A stretch of DNA of 64,000 nt from Bicyclus anynana (GCF_947172395.1 NC_069087.1:9567107-9631106); one strand, 5' to 3'. Shown: positions 10,231-22,034, counted from the first letter of the stretch. The notes: a model not told the origin generated them from the sequence alone. Program-made: numbers and translations.

Positions 10231-11604
10231 ATAAAAAACTTTAAATTGGAATGAAATGCAGCGTTCTTGTCTGTAGAATACGTTCATTTTTTTATTTAAT
10301 TTTTATTGACTTGCGAATACAGCGAGATTTGAAGACTTGAAACATCCTATATGGAGTAATTAATACCTTTGCCTTTTATCATGTGAAAAAAATAAAATTA
10401 AAAAGCGAGAATTTAAAAAACAATTGGCGTGAATAATAGTAATACACACTTGATTTTTTTCAGAAATTCATTGTAAATTTGTGACCGTAACTAATAACAT
10501 ATTTTTCAACAATAATTGTTATTGTTGTCTTCACCTAGTGAGAATGGTGATCCTAATTTGAAGAAGGATGAAATTTTCAATCTGTTATCATCAATGTCGA
10601 GACGCATTTACTTAAATACTTACGTACGAATACCTACGAGAAATTTAATAGGTACGTGGAGAAAACAACAACGAATGAATTCACTTACGAAAGGAGTTTT
10701 TTAAACCATTATCTCCCACGTTTACCTCACATACTCATTATTCATCTTCACAGTAGTCAGAAATTATGTTACCGGGTAAAAGCATCTCCCTTAATATCCA
10801 AAATTGGAGACTTTGTTCATTTAATTTTCAACTAAAATAAATCATTGAATATTGTACTAAACTATTTTATTTTCTCGCAATCATAGTGAAAAGCAGAGTG
10901 TATCACGTGGGGCTAAACCCATTATACCCATTGGGCATAAACTCGGTTTCTATTTAGGCCTAAAAATACCTCGTATATAATGGGTATTTTTAGCCCCTTG
11001 TATAACAATCTACTATTTGAACCAGACTAACTTGCTTTCTTAGAATTATTAACTTACCTAATAATGATGATGTTTAGTTTTTATTTACCTTCTACTCAAA
11101 ATAAGCAACTTATAGTTTTCTGATAACTAATTTTCTTGACACTACAAAAAAAACAGTCTCTTTAAATGTAAAAACTTGTGGTGAATGTAATAATAAAGAA
11201 AATTTTGACTTTCTTGTCAATTTTATGAACTGAGCTTTTACTACTAACGTCAGACCAAGTAAAGAAATAATATATTTATTTCAAGTAGGCTTCAAAATTA
11301 TAAAAATAACTTTGGTAAATAATTTGATTAGCAACTTTTTATCTCAACATTTGTATGGAAATAGGATCTATGTGGGTAAAACTGTGCCACAGCAAATACA
11401 AATTAATTTAATAAACAACAATGTATAATCTCATCATATTTATATTTATGACATTAGGACCTCATTGAAAACACTTTGTATAGAAATAATGAAAAACAAT
11501 AGAACACAATATTAAAACCAGTTTCATTTAAATATAAACAAATATGACATGATTTACTAAAACTTTGTACCTCTAATGTTTAAATAACAGCATATTTTCT
11601 GTAA
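10231..11604. other. Intergenic region between the LINE and NDUFB11
   Basis: AT-rich, with no convincing gene. It contains a small inverted repeat at 10915-10998 and the 3' UTR of NDUFB11 near its right end. Confidence 0.45.
10915..10998. repeat. Small imperfect inverted repeat
   Basis: GGGGCTAAACCCATTATAC on the left pairs with GTATATAATGGGT and TTTTAGCCCC on the right. It could be a foldback remnant or a degenerate MITE. No target duplication is evident. Confidence 0.45.
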
Positions 11605-12042
11605 TTAAATGATAATTTCAACATCAGTAAGTTCACTTTCAGATGGCAACTTCATAAGCTTTGGATTTATGTAATTAGGATCTATTGGTTTAAGACCAGC
11701 TTTCTCACGGCGGTGCAGTTCTAGATAAGCTTCTCTTTGAGCCCAATCCCTTAGGTGGACGTCTGGTGCGTAGGCCCATGCAAAACTACCAAACACTAGG
11801 CACAAAGTCACTGAAAAAAAGAATGAGGAGTGATGTGCGCTCGTATCTTCTTCCTTGCTTTTATAATCAAACCCATAGCTGACCCAATTTTTTTCTTCTG
11901 GTGGGCATTCACTAGCCGCTGTATGAGTTACTGTGTCACTATTCTTCTTCGAAGTTGAAATGCAGCGATTCGTCTTCGAAAGATGGTTCCAGACAGCTTT
12001 TTGAACTATGGACATCTGTCGAAGTTTTATTAGAGCAGCCAT
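11605..12042 (-). CDS. ND-ESSS: NADH:ubiquinone oxidoreductase subunit NDUFB11 (ESSS)
   Basis: A single-exon frame of 145 residues. It is an accessory subunit of mitochondrial complex I (membrane arm, beta subcomplex) and is non-catalytic. The N terminus (about 1-40) is basic and hydroxylated with few acids, as expected of a mitochondrial presequence. NWVSYGFDYKSKEED and then AHHSSFFFSVTLCLVFGSFAW (a transmembrane segment at about 70-90) are followed by YAPDVHLRDWAQREAYLEL and REKAGLKPIDPNYI, the conserved intermembrane-space tail of ESSS proteins. The length is normal for insects. The start is chosen because the presequence begins there and the upstream minus-strand sequence has stops. It stands alone between a LINE and a hAT element. 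Confidence 0.92.
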   Translation of the reverse strand: MAALIKLRQMSIVQKAVWNHLSKTNRCISTSKKNSDTVTHTAASECPPEEKNWVSYGFDYKSKEEDTSAHHSSFFFSVTLCLVFGSFAWAYAPDVHLRDWAQREAYLELHRREKAGLKPIDPNYINPKLMKLPSESELTDVEIII

Positions 12043-12529
12043 TATTTACAAATTTCTTAATAATAGCTTGCTAAAATATAAAATGACCTTTAAAAATCAA
12101 TATTTTATTTTATTTTTTGCTACAATTTACGAATTACGATTACGAAACCAATAACCAAAGACACAAACAGAGAAACACAGACGACAGAACTTCGACACAA
12201 ACGTCAAACTCAAATGCGGACTTCAAATAAAAGGTCAAATGCCAAAGAGGAATACATCAATACCAATACAAATTCATACTACATTCAGCAAACAACAAAT
12301 ACTTTAATTAAAAATTAAAACCAAGAATTTAACAGTTTAATAATAATATATAATAAAATACATCACTAAATATTTTTTGAGGTCGAACTTTTCTTTTTTT
12401 TTTTTTTTGACGTTGAGGTTTTGACTTTTGACGATTTTAAGATTTTTTTTTTAATTTCAAAATATAGTGGATTACGATTTTGCCGCCAATCTCCCCCTAA
12501 ATCTTAGTTAAAATCCGTTCAGGCGTCCC
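12043..12529 (-). promoter_or_regulatory. 5' flank of NDUFB11
   Basis: This is the presumed promoter. It contains several GTCAAA/TTTGAC words (about 12200-12240) like those upstream of other genes here, and a T-rich tract near 12390-12410. No TATA box is clear. Confidence 0.3.
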
Positions 12530-12537
12530 AATGATAC
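12530..12537. repeat. 8-bp target duplication of hAT element (left)
   Basis: AATGATAC, repeated at 13157-13164. Confidence 0.85.
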
Positions 12538-13156
12538 CAGTGTTGCCAGAAGGTTACTTTTGTAACCTTTTAGGTGATTTTTTGACTGCATTGGTAACTT
12601 TTAGGTAACATTAATAAAAAGGTTAATTTAACGTGATATTTCGGAATTAACTTACAATTTCGTATATCTAAAACAGAACGGTCGTTAAATCAAGAAATGC
12701 GGACAAATGCTCAAGAACTCAACGATGTTTCTGTGTCAATCTCGCTATAAATGAAGACGTTACAATTGACGTTGCGAAATAAGGAAGTTGCAGTCACATT
12801 GAATTTCTTAAAAAAATCAAGTATGAATTTAAGAAATTAACGGCTATTGTTTTTAAATCCTTGCTCTTTAATTGTATTTTTCTTATCCCATAAGTAAAAG
12901 GCAAACAATCAGGGCCTTACTTAAGATGATTCTATTTACGAGTAAAATCTCCTTAGGTTTGTAGTAATTTAATATTCGTAACAAACAGATATAAAAAAAA
13001 AAACAAGATTACTATAGCCCCCAGAGGCTGATATGGTTGTTTAGCCATGCTGTGGAAAGCAAAAAGCAAGAGTAGTTAGTCAAAAGGTTACTTTTTACAC
13101 AAAAAGGTTACTTTTTTAATATATCGGCTTCTCATAAGATCCAACTGGCAACACTG
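12538..13156. mobile_element. Non-autonomous hAT transposon, 619 bp
   Basis: Terminal inverted repeats CAGTGTTGCCAG and CTGGCAACACTG (12 bp, perfect) with an 8-bp duplication AATGATAC on both sides are diagnostic of the hAT superfamily. AGGTTAC words recur just inside both ends in subterminal positions, as expected for transposase binding sites. No transposase frame is present. An inner block (about 12890-13085) is homologous to the repeat split by the LINE at 4373-10073. Confidence 0.9.
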
Positions 13157-13164
13157 AATGATAC
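13157..13164. repeat. 8-bp target duplication of hAT element (right)
   Basis: AATGATAC, identical to 12530-12537. Confidence 0.85.
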
Positions 13165-13731
13165 AGTCCGGACTATCAGACGAAATTTTTAAAAACGCTT
13201 GTAGTGATTGGTGGGTATAGTGTAGTTTATTTAATTAACTAAAAGCACTTGAGGTAACAGTTATTTTGAAATGATAGACGGGCACTTCAATTACATTTAT
13301 ATGTACTTATTGACAACTTCCTTGGCCATTTCAGTACTACTTAGGTAATTTTTAATTACTCAAAAAAATAATTACCTATATATATATAAAGCTTGAATAT
13401 AATTATAGCTTGAATTTTGTTATTGTAGCATCTTTAATCGAAATTATTCGATTCAACTTTAAGAGTTTGTTTCTGATTTAAATATAAACATAGGAAATTA
13501 AATATAAGTCATGGAAAAAGATTTTATTAACACATTTATGGAGATTATGCTGCTATAATATTTTAACTGTCAAATTTAACTATATAAAAATAATGATAAA
13601 TAAACTTAAGTAACATATAATATTACACACAAATGACCAGAATCAAATATTTACTCCTAATGTGCATTTTTTTTTCTGTAGAAGGGTATTTTTTTTTGCT
13701 TAACTCGCCAGACAATAGGTTTATTACTACT
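13165..13731. other. Intergenic region 3' of Sec20
   Basis: AT-rich. It contains the 3' UTR of Sec20 and no recognisable gene or element. Confidence 0.4.
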
Positions 13732-16700
13732 TTAAAATAATCTCTTTTGAACAATATACAAACATACAGCTAAAAAAAAAAGGAATGCAAAAAACATGAT
13801 CACTTTATCTGTAAATTCTCTTCGTCCATATTTTTTGAGTAATTTACTTGACTGGGCAATAGTGCTTCCCGTGTTTTGAAGCTCTGATTGAGTACCCTGT
13901 ATAAAAATAAAATGCTTATTAATACATAATATTAGTGAAGCGCTGTATAAAAAAATACATATATTTTTATTTTTAATTGAGATCCACCATAGATTACCTT
14001 AAAAAAAATATATGTATTTTTTAATGGTATTCTATGGTGGTTAAAAATAGCTAACTATTATATTTTAATAAACATTTCAATAGTTTTTATGCAAATATAT
14101 TTCAAGAAAGCTTCTTACATGCACTGTAGAACTGGATGATACTAAATTGTCCAAAGTGTCCTGACTTCTTTGAGTTGTAGCAGCTAATTGTCGACTAATT
14201 GACAGCAATTGTTCTGTGACACCTGTAAAAGTATTTATGAGTCAGAATTGGGTTTTAAATTAGACTGTCTTAGTAATTTTGAAGTCTTTTATATGGTTAG
14301 ACAGGCAGACAGACAGACAAGCGTGGGTATGTGTGTTCATAAGCACTTGGCAGCTTTGCAAAATATATTAATTTATTTTATAGTTATCTATTTCAGAAAT
14401 AGGTTTGGTTTTTAGTAGTAAAGTGACAGTCAAAGACATTTTGTGTGTAAAAAAAACAGACATTAACACAACACAAACACAATTAATAAAGTAATTACAT
14501 ACAACAAATAGTGATATATCAAAACAAAACCTATTCACCAGAAATACCATTATATTATTTTCTTAGCAACCATTTACATAAAGACAATATTTTATAAACG
14601 TGTTTCTGCTTTGCTGTCTACTTTATCAAACCAACCTGTAGACATGTTTAAAAGGCCATCACTATCAACTTTTTTCTTTCTATTCTTGATTACACTCTCT
14701 TCTCCATTTTCAGATTGAAGTAGGTGTGTTCTTTGAACTTTCTCAATGGCAAACATACTGCTTATATTGGCCTCTTTGAATTCTTTCAATAAACTAAAAA
14801 TAGACAAGAAAAAAAACTAATTGATTAACATGAATAATATGATGTTTAATCCTATATAAAATATTTATATTACTACTAGCGGATGCCCGCGACTTCGTCC
14901 GCGTGAAACTCGATGTAAACTTTCAACTACCCCTACCCTACCCCTACCCTACCCTACCCCTACCCTACCCTACCCCTACCCTACCCCTACCCTACCTCTA
15001 CCCTACTCCTAAACTACCCTACCCCAACCCTACCCCTACCCTACCTTACCCCTACCCTACCCCGTTTTCTAATTATTATTAATATGAACTTTATACAATA
15101 ACAATAAAGCTCAAATTGACTATGTTTTAGTTACAAATCATTTGTATGTATAGTTTTTAATTAACAAATAAAATATAAGGGTTGATCGTAGAGGGGTGAA
15201 AATTTAGGGTTGTATGTATTTTTGTATGCTGTGTCATAAAAAAATAAAAACAAAAAATTTTGCCTAAAAAATAAAAAAAAAAATTTAGGGGTGGACTACC
15301 CTTAACATTTAGGGGTTTGAAAAATAGATGTTGGCCGATTCTCAGACCTACTAAATATGCACAAAAAATTTCATCAAAATCGGTTGAGCCGTTTCGGAGG
15401 AGTTCAATGTCGAACACCGCGACACGAGAATTTTATATATTAGATAAATTTTTATTTATAATAATAGGAGTTTGGACTATGGTGACTTTGGGAGGTAGCA
15501 GGTTTTAAGGATCCAGACTCTCAACTATTTTAAGTATAAAGTGTAATTTTTTCATGTTTTTCTTGGCATAATATGAGAAATTATAATCCCAGTTGCCAGT
15601 CACTTAGCTTCGCAGTAACCCTTCGAAAAACACTATTTAATTTGAAAGTTCAAGGGTCTCTAACAAAGGGTTACCATGAAGCCAAGTGTCTGGCAAATAG
15701 TCAATAGGCATATCATTTACCATATAATGCCAAGGAAAACATGAAAAAATTACACTTTATACTTAGCCGGTTGAGGGTCTGGATCCTTAAAGTCTGCTTC
15801 CTCCCAAAGGCACCACAGTCCAAATATCATAATTGGCTACCATACTTAATTATGGTAGGAGCATAAGCTGACAAACTTTCAGCTTTTATATAATGACCAA
15901 ATTCTGGGGTTCATGGGCACTCCTTCTATAATAGTATCTTATGTGTATAGTAAAAATTAATAATAATAAGGCTTTATGTTTTAAATAAACCTATTAGACC
16001 AGTCATATGAGCCAAAAAAAGAATTCTAACAAAATAAATGTAAGTTATATTTATGCTGTGCAGAATAATTGTGCCAGAGAAACAACTCTGAGCTGATAGG
16101 GACTTCTGACACAGTACACCTGTTTAAGTTTAATTGTGTTGAAAAGCATTCATAATTGATTCTGACCATCCAAGTGCTCTGGCAAGTTTGGTTTAACTAA
16201 ATAAAACTTAAGCATTACATATTTTTCTTTTTTTGAGTTAAGTTATGTTGCTTGACTATAAACTGAATTTTTTATAGCAGAGAATGTTTAGCATTATATA
16301 TATTCAAATATTTCATACAATGAATAGTACTGACCTAGCCAACAGATGTCGTTGGGAGGATAGTTCATCACGATATTTTGGATCTGAAGCATTTACATAT
16401 GCATGTAAATTTTCTATTTCTTCCCTCAGTAATTTTATCATTGATCTGCCTTTTTCATTCAACTCATTTAATGTCTCCATGGACTCTCTACACTCCAATA
16501 TATCCTGGAAGAGGTTTTTTTATTTTTTGTGTTACACATGATTTAAAATTATATTTCTGTTGTGTTTGCTGTAGGCTTTCTTAAGGGGCTGCAGCAACCT
16601 CATCAATTAGTTTGGCTGAGCAGAGCTCTACCAGCTTGTGGACTAAAAGAAAATAAGACAACAGATGGACCCCTTGGTAGAATGTCTTTGCAGGTATGGT

Positions 16701-17294
16701 AGTATCTTGTCATGGTTAAAGTTTATCAAAAGACTAACTGAGCAAGTGGTAGGTGCACTATTATAGACACTATTATTATACAAGTGCACCCTTGACTGTG
16801 ATCTCTGATCTCAACTGTGAACCCTTGACTGTGATCTGTGTGATGTCAGCTGAAGGTAAGTGACAACACAGTCTAAGATGGAGAAACTTGGTACAAGTTT
16901 ATTCTACACATACCTCTGACGGTTTCTACACAGCGTCGTACCGGAACGCTAATTGCTTGGCGGTAGCGGTACGTTTTTGCCGGAAGGGGGGTAACTAACC
17001 ACGGCACATGCTTACAACCAAACCTGATCTGGGCCAATTTAGAAATTATAAAATCTTAACAGGTCAGAGCTTGGAATTGAATCTCTCTATTGAGATCTAG
17101 AACACTACCAACTGCATCAAAGAGGTCGTCAAAAACTAGAGTTACTAAAAACATCTTACCTGAATTATGGCTTTCACCTGAAATTGATGTGTAGCAATAT
17201 TTTTAACGAAGGTCTGGTATGTTAAATCGGATTTATCCGATTTTGCTGTAAGATTATGCCGTGAATCCGTGGTAAGTTCAATTTTTATATTCAT
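13732..17294 (-). CDS. Sec20: Vesicle transport protein Sec20 (BNIP1), five exons
   Basis: Coding exons in transcript order are 17160-17294, 16335-16504, 14636-14793, 14119-14222 and 13732-13896, joining in phase to 243 residues. Sec20 is a Qb-type SNARE of the ER that acts with Ufe1/syntaxin 18 and Use1 in Golgi-to-ER retrograde traffic and ER membrane fusion. Exons 1-3 are helical (MNIKIELTTDSRHN..., ECRESMETLNELNEKGRSM). The SNARE helix runs from LLNMSTGVTEQLLSISRQL to STIAQSSKLLKKY. KKYGRREFTDK leads directly into the C-terminal anchor VIMFFAFLFFLAVCLYIVQ, ending KRLF. The sequence TKYxRRExTDK before the anchor is the family signature. Introns hold a Helitron and a foldback element. Its start is about 1.1 kb from that of RtcB, divergently oriented. 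Confidence 0.9.
14876..15444 (-). mobile_element. Complete Helitron-like element with GGGTA minisatellite, 569 bp
   Basis: On the minus strand it starts TCTAATATATAAAATTCTCG and ends with a hairpin and CTAG, inserted between A (14875) and T (15445) with no duplication. These are Helitron hallmarks. Just inside the 3' end lies an array of CCCTA/CCCCTA units (14930-15065 on the plus strand). There is no Rep/helicase gene, so it is non-autonomous. It lies in an intron of Sec20. Confidence 0.8.
15471..15824. mobile_element. Foldback/MITE-like element with long inverted arms
   Basis: The left arm TTTGGACTATGGTGACTTTG through GGATCCAGAC pairs with the right arm GTCTGGATCC through CAAAGGCACCACAGTCCAAA. 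The arms continue inward past AAGTATAAAGTGTAATTTTT and AAAAATTACACTTTATACTT. The whole 354-bp block is nearly one large imperfect palindrome. A short related piece, TTTGGGAGGTAGCAGGT, occurs at 25696. The superfamily is unknown. Confidence 0.7.
16505..17159 (-). other. Intron 1 of Sec20
   Basis: It contains what looks like degenerate dispersed-repeat sequence around 16910-17110 but no identifiable gene. Confidence 0.35.
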
Positions 17295-17368
17295 TGTTTA
17301 GAATATTAATTACTGTGCAAAAGATAGATAAATTCAAACAATTTGTGTTTAAATACTTTGAGTAAAAT

Positions 17369-17395
17369 TTGACAATTGACATGACAGTGACAGTA
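17369..17395. promoter_or_regulatory. TGACA-rich cluster upstream of Sec20
   Basis: TTGACAATTGACATGACAGTGACAG lies about 75-100 bases upstream of the Sec20 start. Similar clusters precede RtcB and glycerol kinase. The factor, if any, is unknown. Confidence 0.35.
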
Positions 17396-17494
17396 ACACC
17401 GTATTATCTATGGTAACACCATTGCAGTTGATTTTTGCCCTCACGCTTATGGCTTTTGGTTATCAGCGTAGACAGAGAAAATAATATAACAATC

Positions 17495-17698
17495 TATTTC
17501 ACCGCGGCTTGTTGCCTCGACTGGTGACAGAAGGGCTGGCTCATTTTTTGCGCAAAGGATCAGCCTGGCTGTCCAGCGCGGAAATGCAGCCAGTATTCTT
17601 GCCACCATTCCACGTGGGCATGATTTGTATAGTTATTAGGATAAGTTAGCTTAAGTTCCTTATTGTATTCTTTCTCAATAAAAAAAAAAAAAAAAAAA
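17495..17698 (+). mobile_element. 5'-truncated CR1-like LINE, 3' end
   Basis: One plus-strand frame reads RISLAVQRGNAASILATIPR, which resembles the C-terminal end of CR1-like/Daphne-type ORF2. It ends in AATAAA and a 20-base A tail. AACAATC at 17488-17494 is repeated at 17699-17705, a short target duplication. Confidence 0.7.
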
Positions 17699-18117
17699 AA
17701 CAATCAGAGAACTTTTATTGCACATTAATCTTTGACACCTGACTTATTATGCAGTTTGGTCGTTGGTTTCTTTTTTAGATACATAGATAATAGAGGATAT
17801 GTGACAAGTAATTATTATTGAGGCTTCCGGTAACCATGTTTGGTCTCTAAATTGAACTAGGGTTGTTTTATCGATAATAATTAAGCACTCGATATAAAAT
17901 TATACAAAATATTATGTTTACTAAAATGAAACATTTTAAATTCTGTCTTACATTATTATAATATAAAATTTCATACAATTGATTTTCCGTACAAGTGTTT
18001 TGTATTTAACACAAATTATATATAGGTGTCAAAGGTTTCTTCTATAATTCCTTCATCCAATTAGAATGTACCCGTTTCTTCTGTGGCACATGGTACTTTT
18101 TATATAGTCTGTGTCAG

Positions 18118-18156
18118 AATGACATGACTTGTGATTGTCAATGTCAATTGTCAATC
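18118..18156. promoter_or_regulatory. TGTCA/TGACA cluster upstream of RtcB
   Basis: The run contains GTCAATGTCAATTGTCAATC, about 225-260 bases upstream of the RtcB start. It is the same word type as upstream of Sec20 and glycerol kinase. Confidence 0.35.
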
Positions 18157-18379
18157 GATTTTGGCGTCATTTTTATTTAATCTGTGGTCATTTCATTACC
18201 GGTGTTCGTGTTCGGCTCGACAGTTTTTAATTTTTAGTGGTTTTTCAATTTTCATTTTATTTGCTGGAGGTTGGCGGTAATCAATTTGGCGAAATTACAA
18301 TTTGCAAAAATTCATTTGTCGTGTGCTTGCTTGATTCTTGTTTTGATATTAATTTGCTCTTTACAAGAAGTTACCAAAA

Positions 18380-21300
18380 ATGGTTGTCAGGCAGTACAAT
18401 GAAGAATTAAAGTATTTGGAAAAGATTAATCCATATTGCTGGAAAATTAAAAAAGGTTTCCAACCAAATATGAATGTGGAAGGTGTTTTCTATGTTAATA
18501 ACACACTGGAAAAATTAATGTTAGATGAATTAAGGAATTCATGCCGACCCGGCATGACAGGGGGATTTCTACCTGGTGTTAAGCAAATAGCCAACGTCGC
18601 AGCGTTGCCGGGAATTGTCGGCAAGTCCGTCGGCTTACCCGATGTCCACTCTGGGTATGGATTTGCAATAGGTAAAGTATAATATAGAGAACCGAGAATT
18701 TTCTGAGATATGCAGGTTTCCTCACGATATTTTTCGTACACCGTTTGAGACACGTGAATTATAAATTTCCAAAGTGCATCTAACTGAAAAGTTGGAGATG
18801 CAAGCCCTCTGAATTGGACCGGACTGGATTCAAACCTCTCTATTCGAGATTAATCTCATCAAAATTCTAGTGTGCTCAGAACAAGAGGTGTTTGTACATA
18901 TGTGCAACAACATACCTCAGCAGTGCATATTATATATTTGTGCATTTGGGCTTCAGCTTAAGTTGGAGTACAATGGAAGATTGTTCATTGTCATTTTAAT
19001 AAAAGGCCCACTGGCCTATTTATAATTTGGTTACAACTTATTAAAATAAACAAAATCAATTGAGAAATGACATCAACCTAATGTATGATATCCAACAGTT
19101 GGCACTGGATGACATGTTACATAGAATCTCAATTTTGTATAAATGTAGACTAGCATATTTCAAAGACAATGAATTATCCTGCATGGGTTATTATATGTAA
19201 AATTTGATGGAGTATTTAATATTGCACAATATTTGGCTATTGTTAGCAATAACAAGTAAAGATGTTGGAAAAACATCTGTCATATTGAAAATTAAACTTT
19301 GATTAATGTGAAAAATGGAATTAAAAATTTGTATTTTAATTAAACACATTCTTTTCAAAAAAGTTATGCCATCTTTTAGGCACATAGGGAGTATAAATGA
19401 AAAATACTAACATAAAACTACAAGAACTGAACTAGCATATTGGAGGCACTAAAATATTTTCATAGTTTAAATACAAGCACATTGTTATTATATGTAAATG
19501 TATTAACAATGAGAAATTATACTTTTTATTATTACTGACATATCAATCTCTTAGTGTACAGGCCTTGTTACTGCTAGTAATTTAACTATAATTTTGTTAC
19601 ACAATTGATTATAAACAGAAACCAATTTTTTTAATATTATATTGTTTATAGCATGTGATAAAATAAGTTTTATTAATTTTTAAGGCAACATGGCTGCTTT
19701 TGATACATCTGATCCAACATCAATTGTATCTCCTGGAGGTGTGGGCTTTGATATCAACTGTGGTGTAAGACTTCTCAGGACTAATTTACATGAGAAAGAT
19801 GTGCAACCAATCAAGGTACCCCTTGTATACTTACACTTTACATTATGTATGTTTTATAAAATTAGAATGTATGTTAGTATTAATTTTGTGTTTATTAATG
19901 CAGGAACAATTGGCTCAAAGTCTTTTTGATCACATACCTGTTGGCGTAGGTTCGAAGGGCATTATTCCTATGAATGCTAGAGATTTAGAAGAGGCTCTAG
20001 AAATGGGCATGGATTGGTCCCTGCGAGAAGGATATGTATGGGCTGAGGATAAGGAACATTGTGAAGAGTATGGACGCATGCTGAATGCTGACCCATCTAA
20101 AGTCAGCCTCAGAGCTAAGAAAAGAGGTTTGCCTCAACTAGGAACTTTGGGTGCAGGTAACCATTATGCTGAAATACAAGTGGTCGATGAAATTTATGAC
20201 AAATTTGCTGCTGGTAAAATGGGTCTGGAAAGGCTTGGTCAAGTTGTGGTAATGATCCATTCTGGAAGTCGTGGATTTGGGCACCAAGTTGCAACAGATG
20301 CTCTTGTTCAAATGGAGAAAGCCATGAAGAGAGATCAGATTGCTGTCAACGACAGACAACTTGCTTGTGCAAGGATAAATTCTGTGGAGGGTCAAAACTA
20401 TTTGAAATCCATGGCGGCTGCAGCAAATTTCGCATGGGTCAATCGTAGTTCCATGACGTTCTTGACAAGACAGGCATTTGGAAAGCAATTCAAAATGGCC
20501 CCTGATGATTTAGATATGCATGTAATTTATGATGTATCACACAATGTTGCTAAAATAGAAGAACATGTTATTGATGGGAAACTTAAGACTTTACTTGTCC
20601 ATAGAAAGGTATTGTAACATTATTTATTATAAAAAAATGTATAATGCTTTTGCTATAAATATATCCTGCTATTATTAATATATTATATGCTTATTGTTAA
20701 AAGGGTTCTACGAGAGCATTTCCTCCGCATCATCCATTAATACCAGTTGATTACCAACTAACTGGACAACCAGTGTTGATTGGAGGGTCAATGGGAACAT
20801 GCAGTTATGTGCTGACTGGCACTCATCAGGGTATGACGGAAACATTTGGATCTACCTGCCATGGAGCTGTAAGTTATGATTATGTAATATATTTAAGATT
20901 AAATTATTATTTATTCCACCACTTATTTCATATACAGAATAAGAATAATAGTCTTATTATATAGTGTAACTATTCCCATACATCAGTTTTTTTTAGTATT
21001 TGGCTGTTTCTATTTCTTTTTATTTATAAACCACTCCTGTATAAGAGCGGACAAAAATAATCATATATTTAGCCATTATCTAGTTTTGGTCTTACATCCT
21101 AATAGCAACTATATTTTTATATAGGCTGCAGCATATTCTTGGGAATGTTTTAATGTTGGGTATCACGGCGTGATAGTCTACAATAACCATTGTTGTTTCA
21201 CACAATATTTTGTGTCTGAGAACTATTGTGTGGTATCTGCTCCACTCTGTTGTTAACTCTGTTGCATAGCAAAAAACAACATACCACACTAATTTCACAT

Positions 21301-21933
21301 TATCGACACATAGCGAAGTATACATAAAAATTCTGCACCTAGGATAAGTGATGTGTTCACAGATTTGCGCGCAAGTCGCACGATAATGTAGGATGTAAAT
21401 GTTAGTTATTATAAAAAAAAAAAAAAAAAAAATACAAACAAACTGACTTCAAAAACATAAAACGTACCGATTTAATTAAAAAGCGAAAAATAACATCATA
21501 TTATGTTACATTATCATTATCATAATACCTACTGATTAGTTTGAAGGCGGTGCTAAGCCACCATCAGATCCTGACAAGGTGACAATAGGACCACTTCAAG
21601 AGTATACCCTTTTTAACAAAAAAAACATACGTGTAAAATTGAGAACCTCCTCCTTTTTATGAAGTCGGTTAAAAACAAATGGAATAGAAAATATTATTTT
21701 TATAGGGTCGTGCACTGTCGCGAGCCAAGTCCAGGCGTAATCTTGACTACAAGGAGGTGTTGGTCAAATTGGAGGAAATGGGAATCTCTATAAGAGTTGC
21801 TTCACCAAAGCTGGTTATGGAAGAGGCTCCTGAGTCATATAAGAATGTCACCGATGTTGTCAACACGTGTCATGCTGCTGGTATTAGTAAAAAGACTGTC
21901 AAGCTACGACCAATTGCTGTAATCAAGGGCTAA
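18380..21933 (+). CDS. RtcB: RNA-splicing ligase RtcB, catalytic subunit of the tRNA ligase complex
   Basis: Exons 18380-18671, 19685-19815, 19904-20608, 20704-20868 and 21706-21933 join in phase to 506 residues, the normal length. RtcB ligates 2',3'-cyclic phosphate (or 3'-phosphate) and 5'-hydroxyl RNA ends using GTP and divalent metal. In animals it joins tRNA exons and the unfolded-protein-response Xbp1 mRNA. Visible active-site elements are FDINCGVR (metal-binding Asp/Cys), GAGNHY, HSGSRGFGHQV, DVSHNVAK, and HGAGR, whose His is guanylated. The HGA|GR motif is split by the intron after exon 4. GSMGTCSYVL and GRALSRAKS are also typical. The N-terminal NPYCWKIKKGF and PDVHSGYGF are conserved. 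It ends in IKG like other animal RtcB proteins. The long first intron contains a SINE fragment. The gene is convergent with glycerol kinase. Confidence 0.96.
18695..18865 (-). mobile_element. tRNA-derived SINE fragment, reverse orientation
   Basis: The reverse complement matches the SINE at 23676-23994: a B-box-like GGTTTGAATCCAG, then TGCATCTCCAACTTTTCAGT, then TTTCCTCACG and GAAACCTGCATA-type sequence. It is truncated and lies in intron 1 of RtcB. Confidence 0.7.
18866..19684 (+). other. Remainder of RtcB intron 1
   Basis: AT-rich intron sequence with no recognisable element. Confidence 0.4.
20869..21705 (+). other. RtcB intron 4
   Basis: An 837-base intron. Its second half holds a MITE-like element (21436-21678). 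The first half shows old repeat-like sequence with no identifiable family. Confidence 0.4.
21436..21678. mobile_element. MITE-like element with GACTTCAAAAA termini
   Basis: The left end AAACAAACTGACTTCAAAAA and the right end TTTTTATGAAGTCGGTTAAA are imperfect inverted repeats sharing GACTTC and flanking A/T runs. From memory, this type of end is common in lepidopteran DNA. The superfamily is unclear. Confidence 0.5.
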
Positions 21934-22034
21934 CTTTAATAATTCTGTAATTTGTCATGTATTGATGTATTATACAATATAATTTCATGAGTTTTGTACT
22001 AGAACTTTGTTTAATTTTGAATCAAACACCAGCA

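Larger units (their letters stand above)
17295..18379. promoter_or_regulatory. Divergent 5' region between Sec20 and RtcB
   Basis: Both genes point away from this 1.1-kb region, which must hold both promoters. TGACA/TGTCA clusters occur next to each gene: 17369-17395 beside Sec20 and 18118-18156 beside RtcB. A truncated LINE (17495-17698) has been inserted between them, so the ancestral spacing was nearer 0.9 kb. Confidence 0.45.

Noticed and set aside
14930..15065. Telomeric repeat (CCCTA units resemble telomere sequence)
   Set aside because: Insect telomeres use TTAGG. These units vary between GGGTA and GGGGTA, and lie inside Helitron-like elements near their 3' ends.
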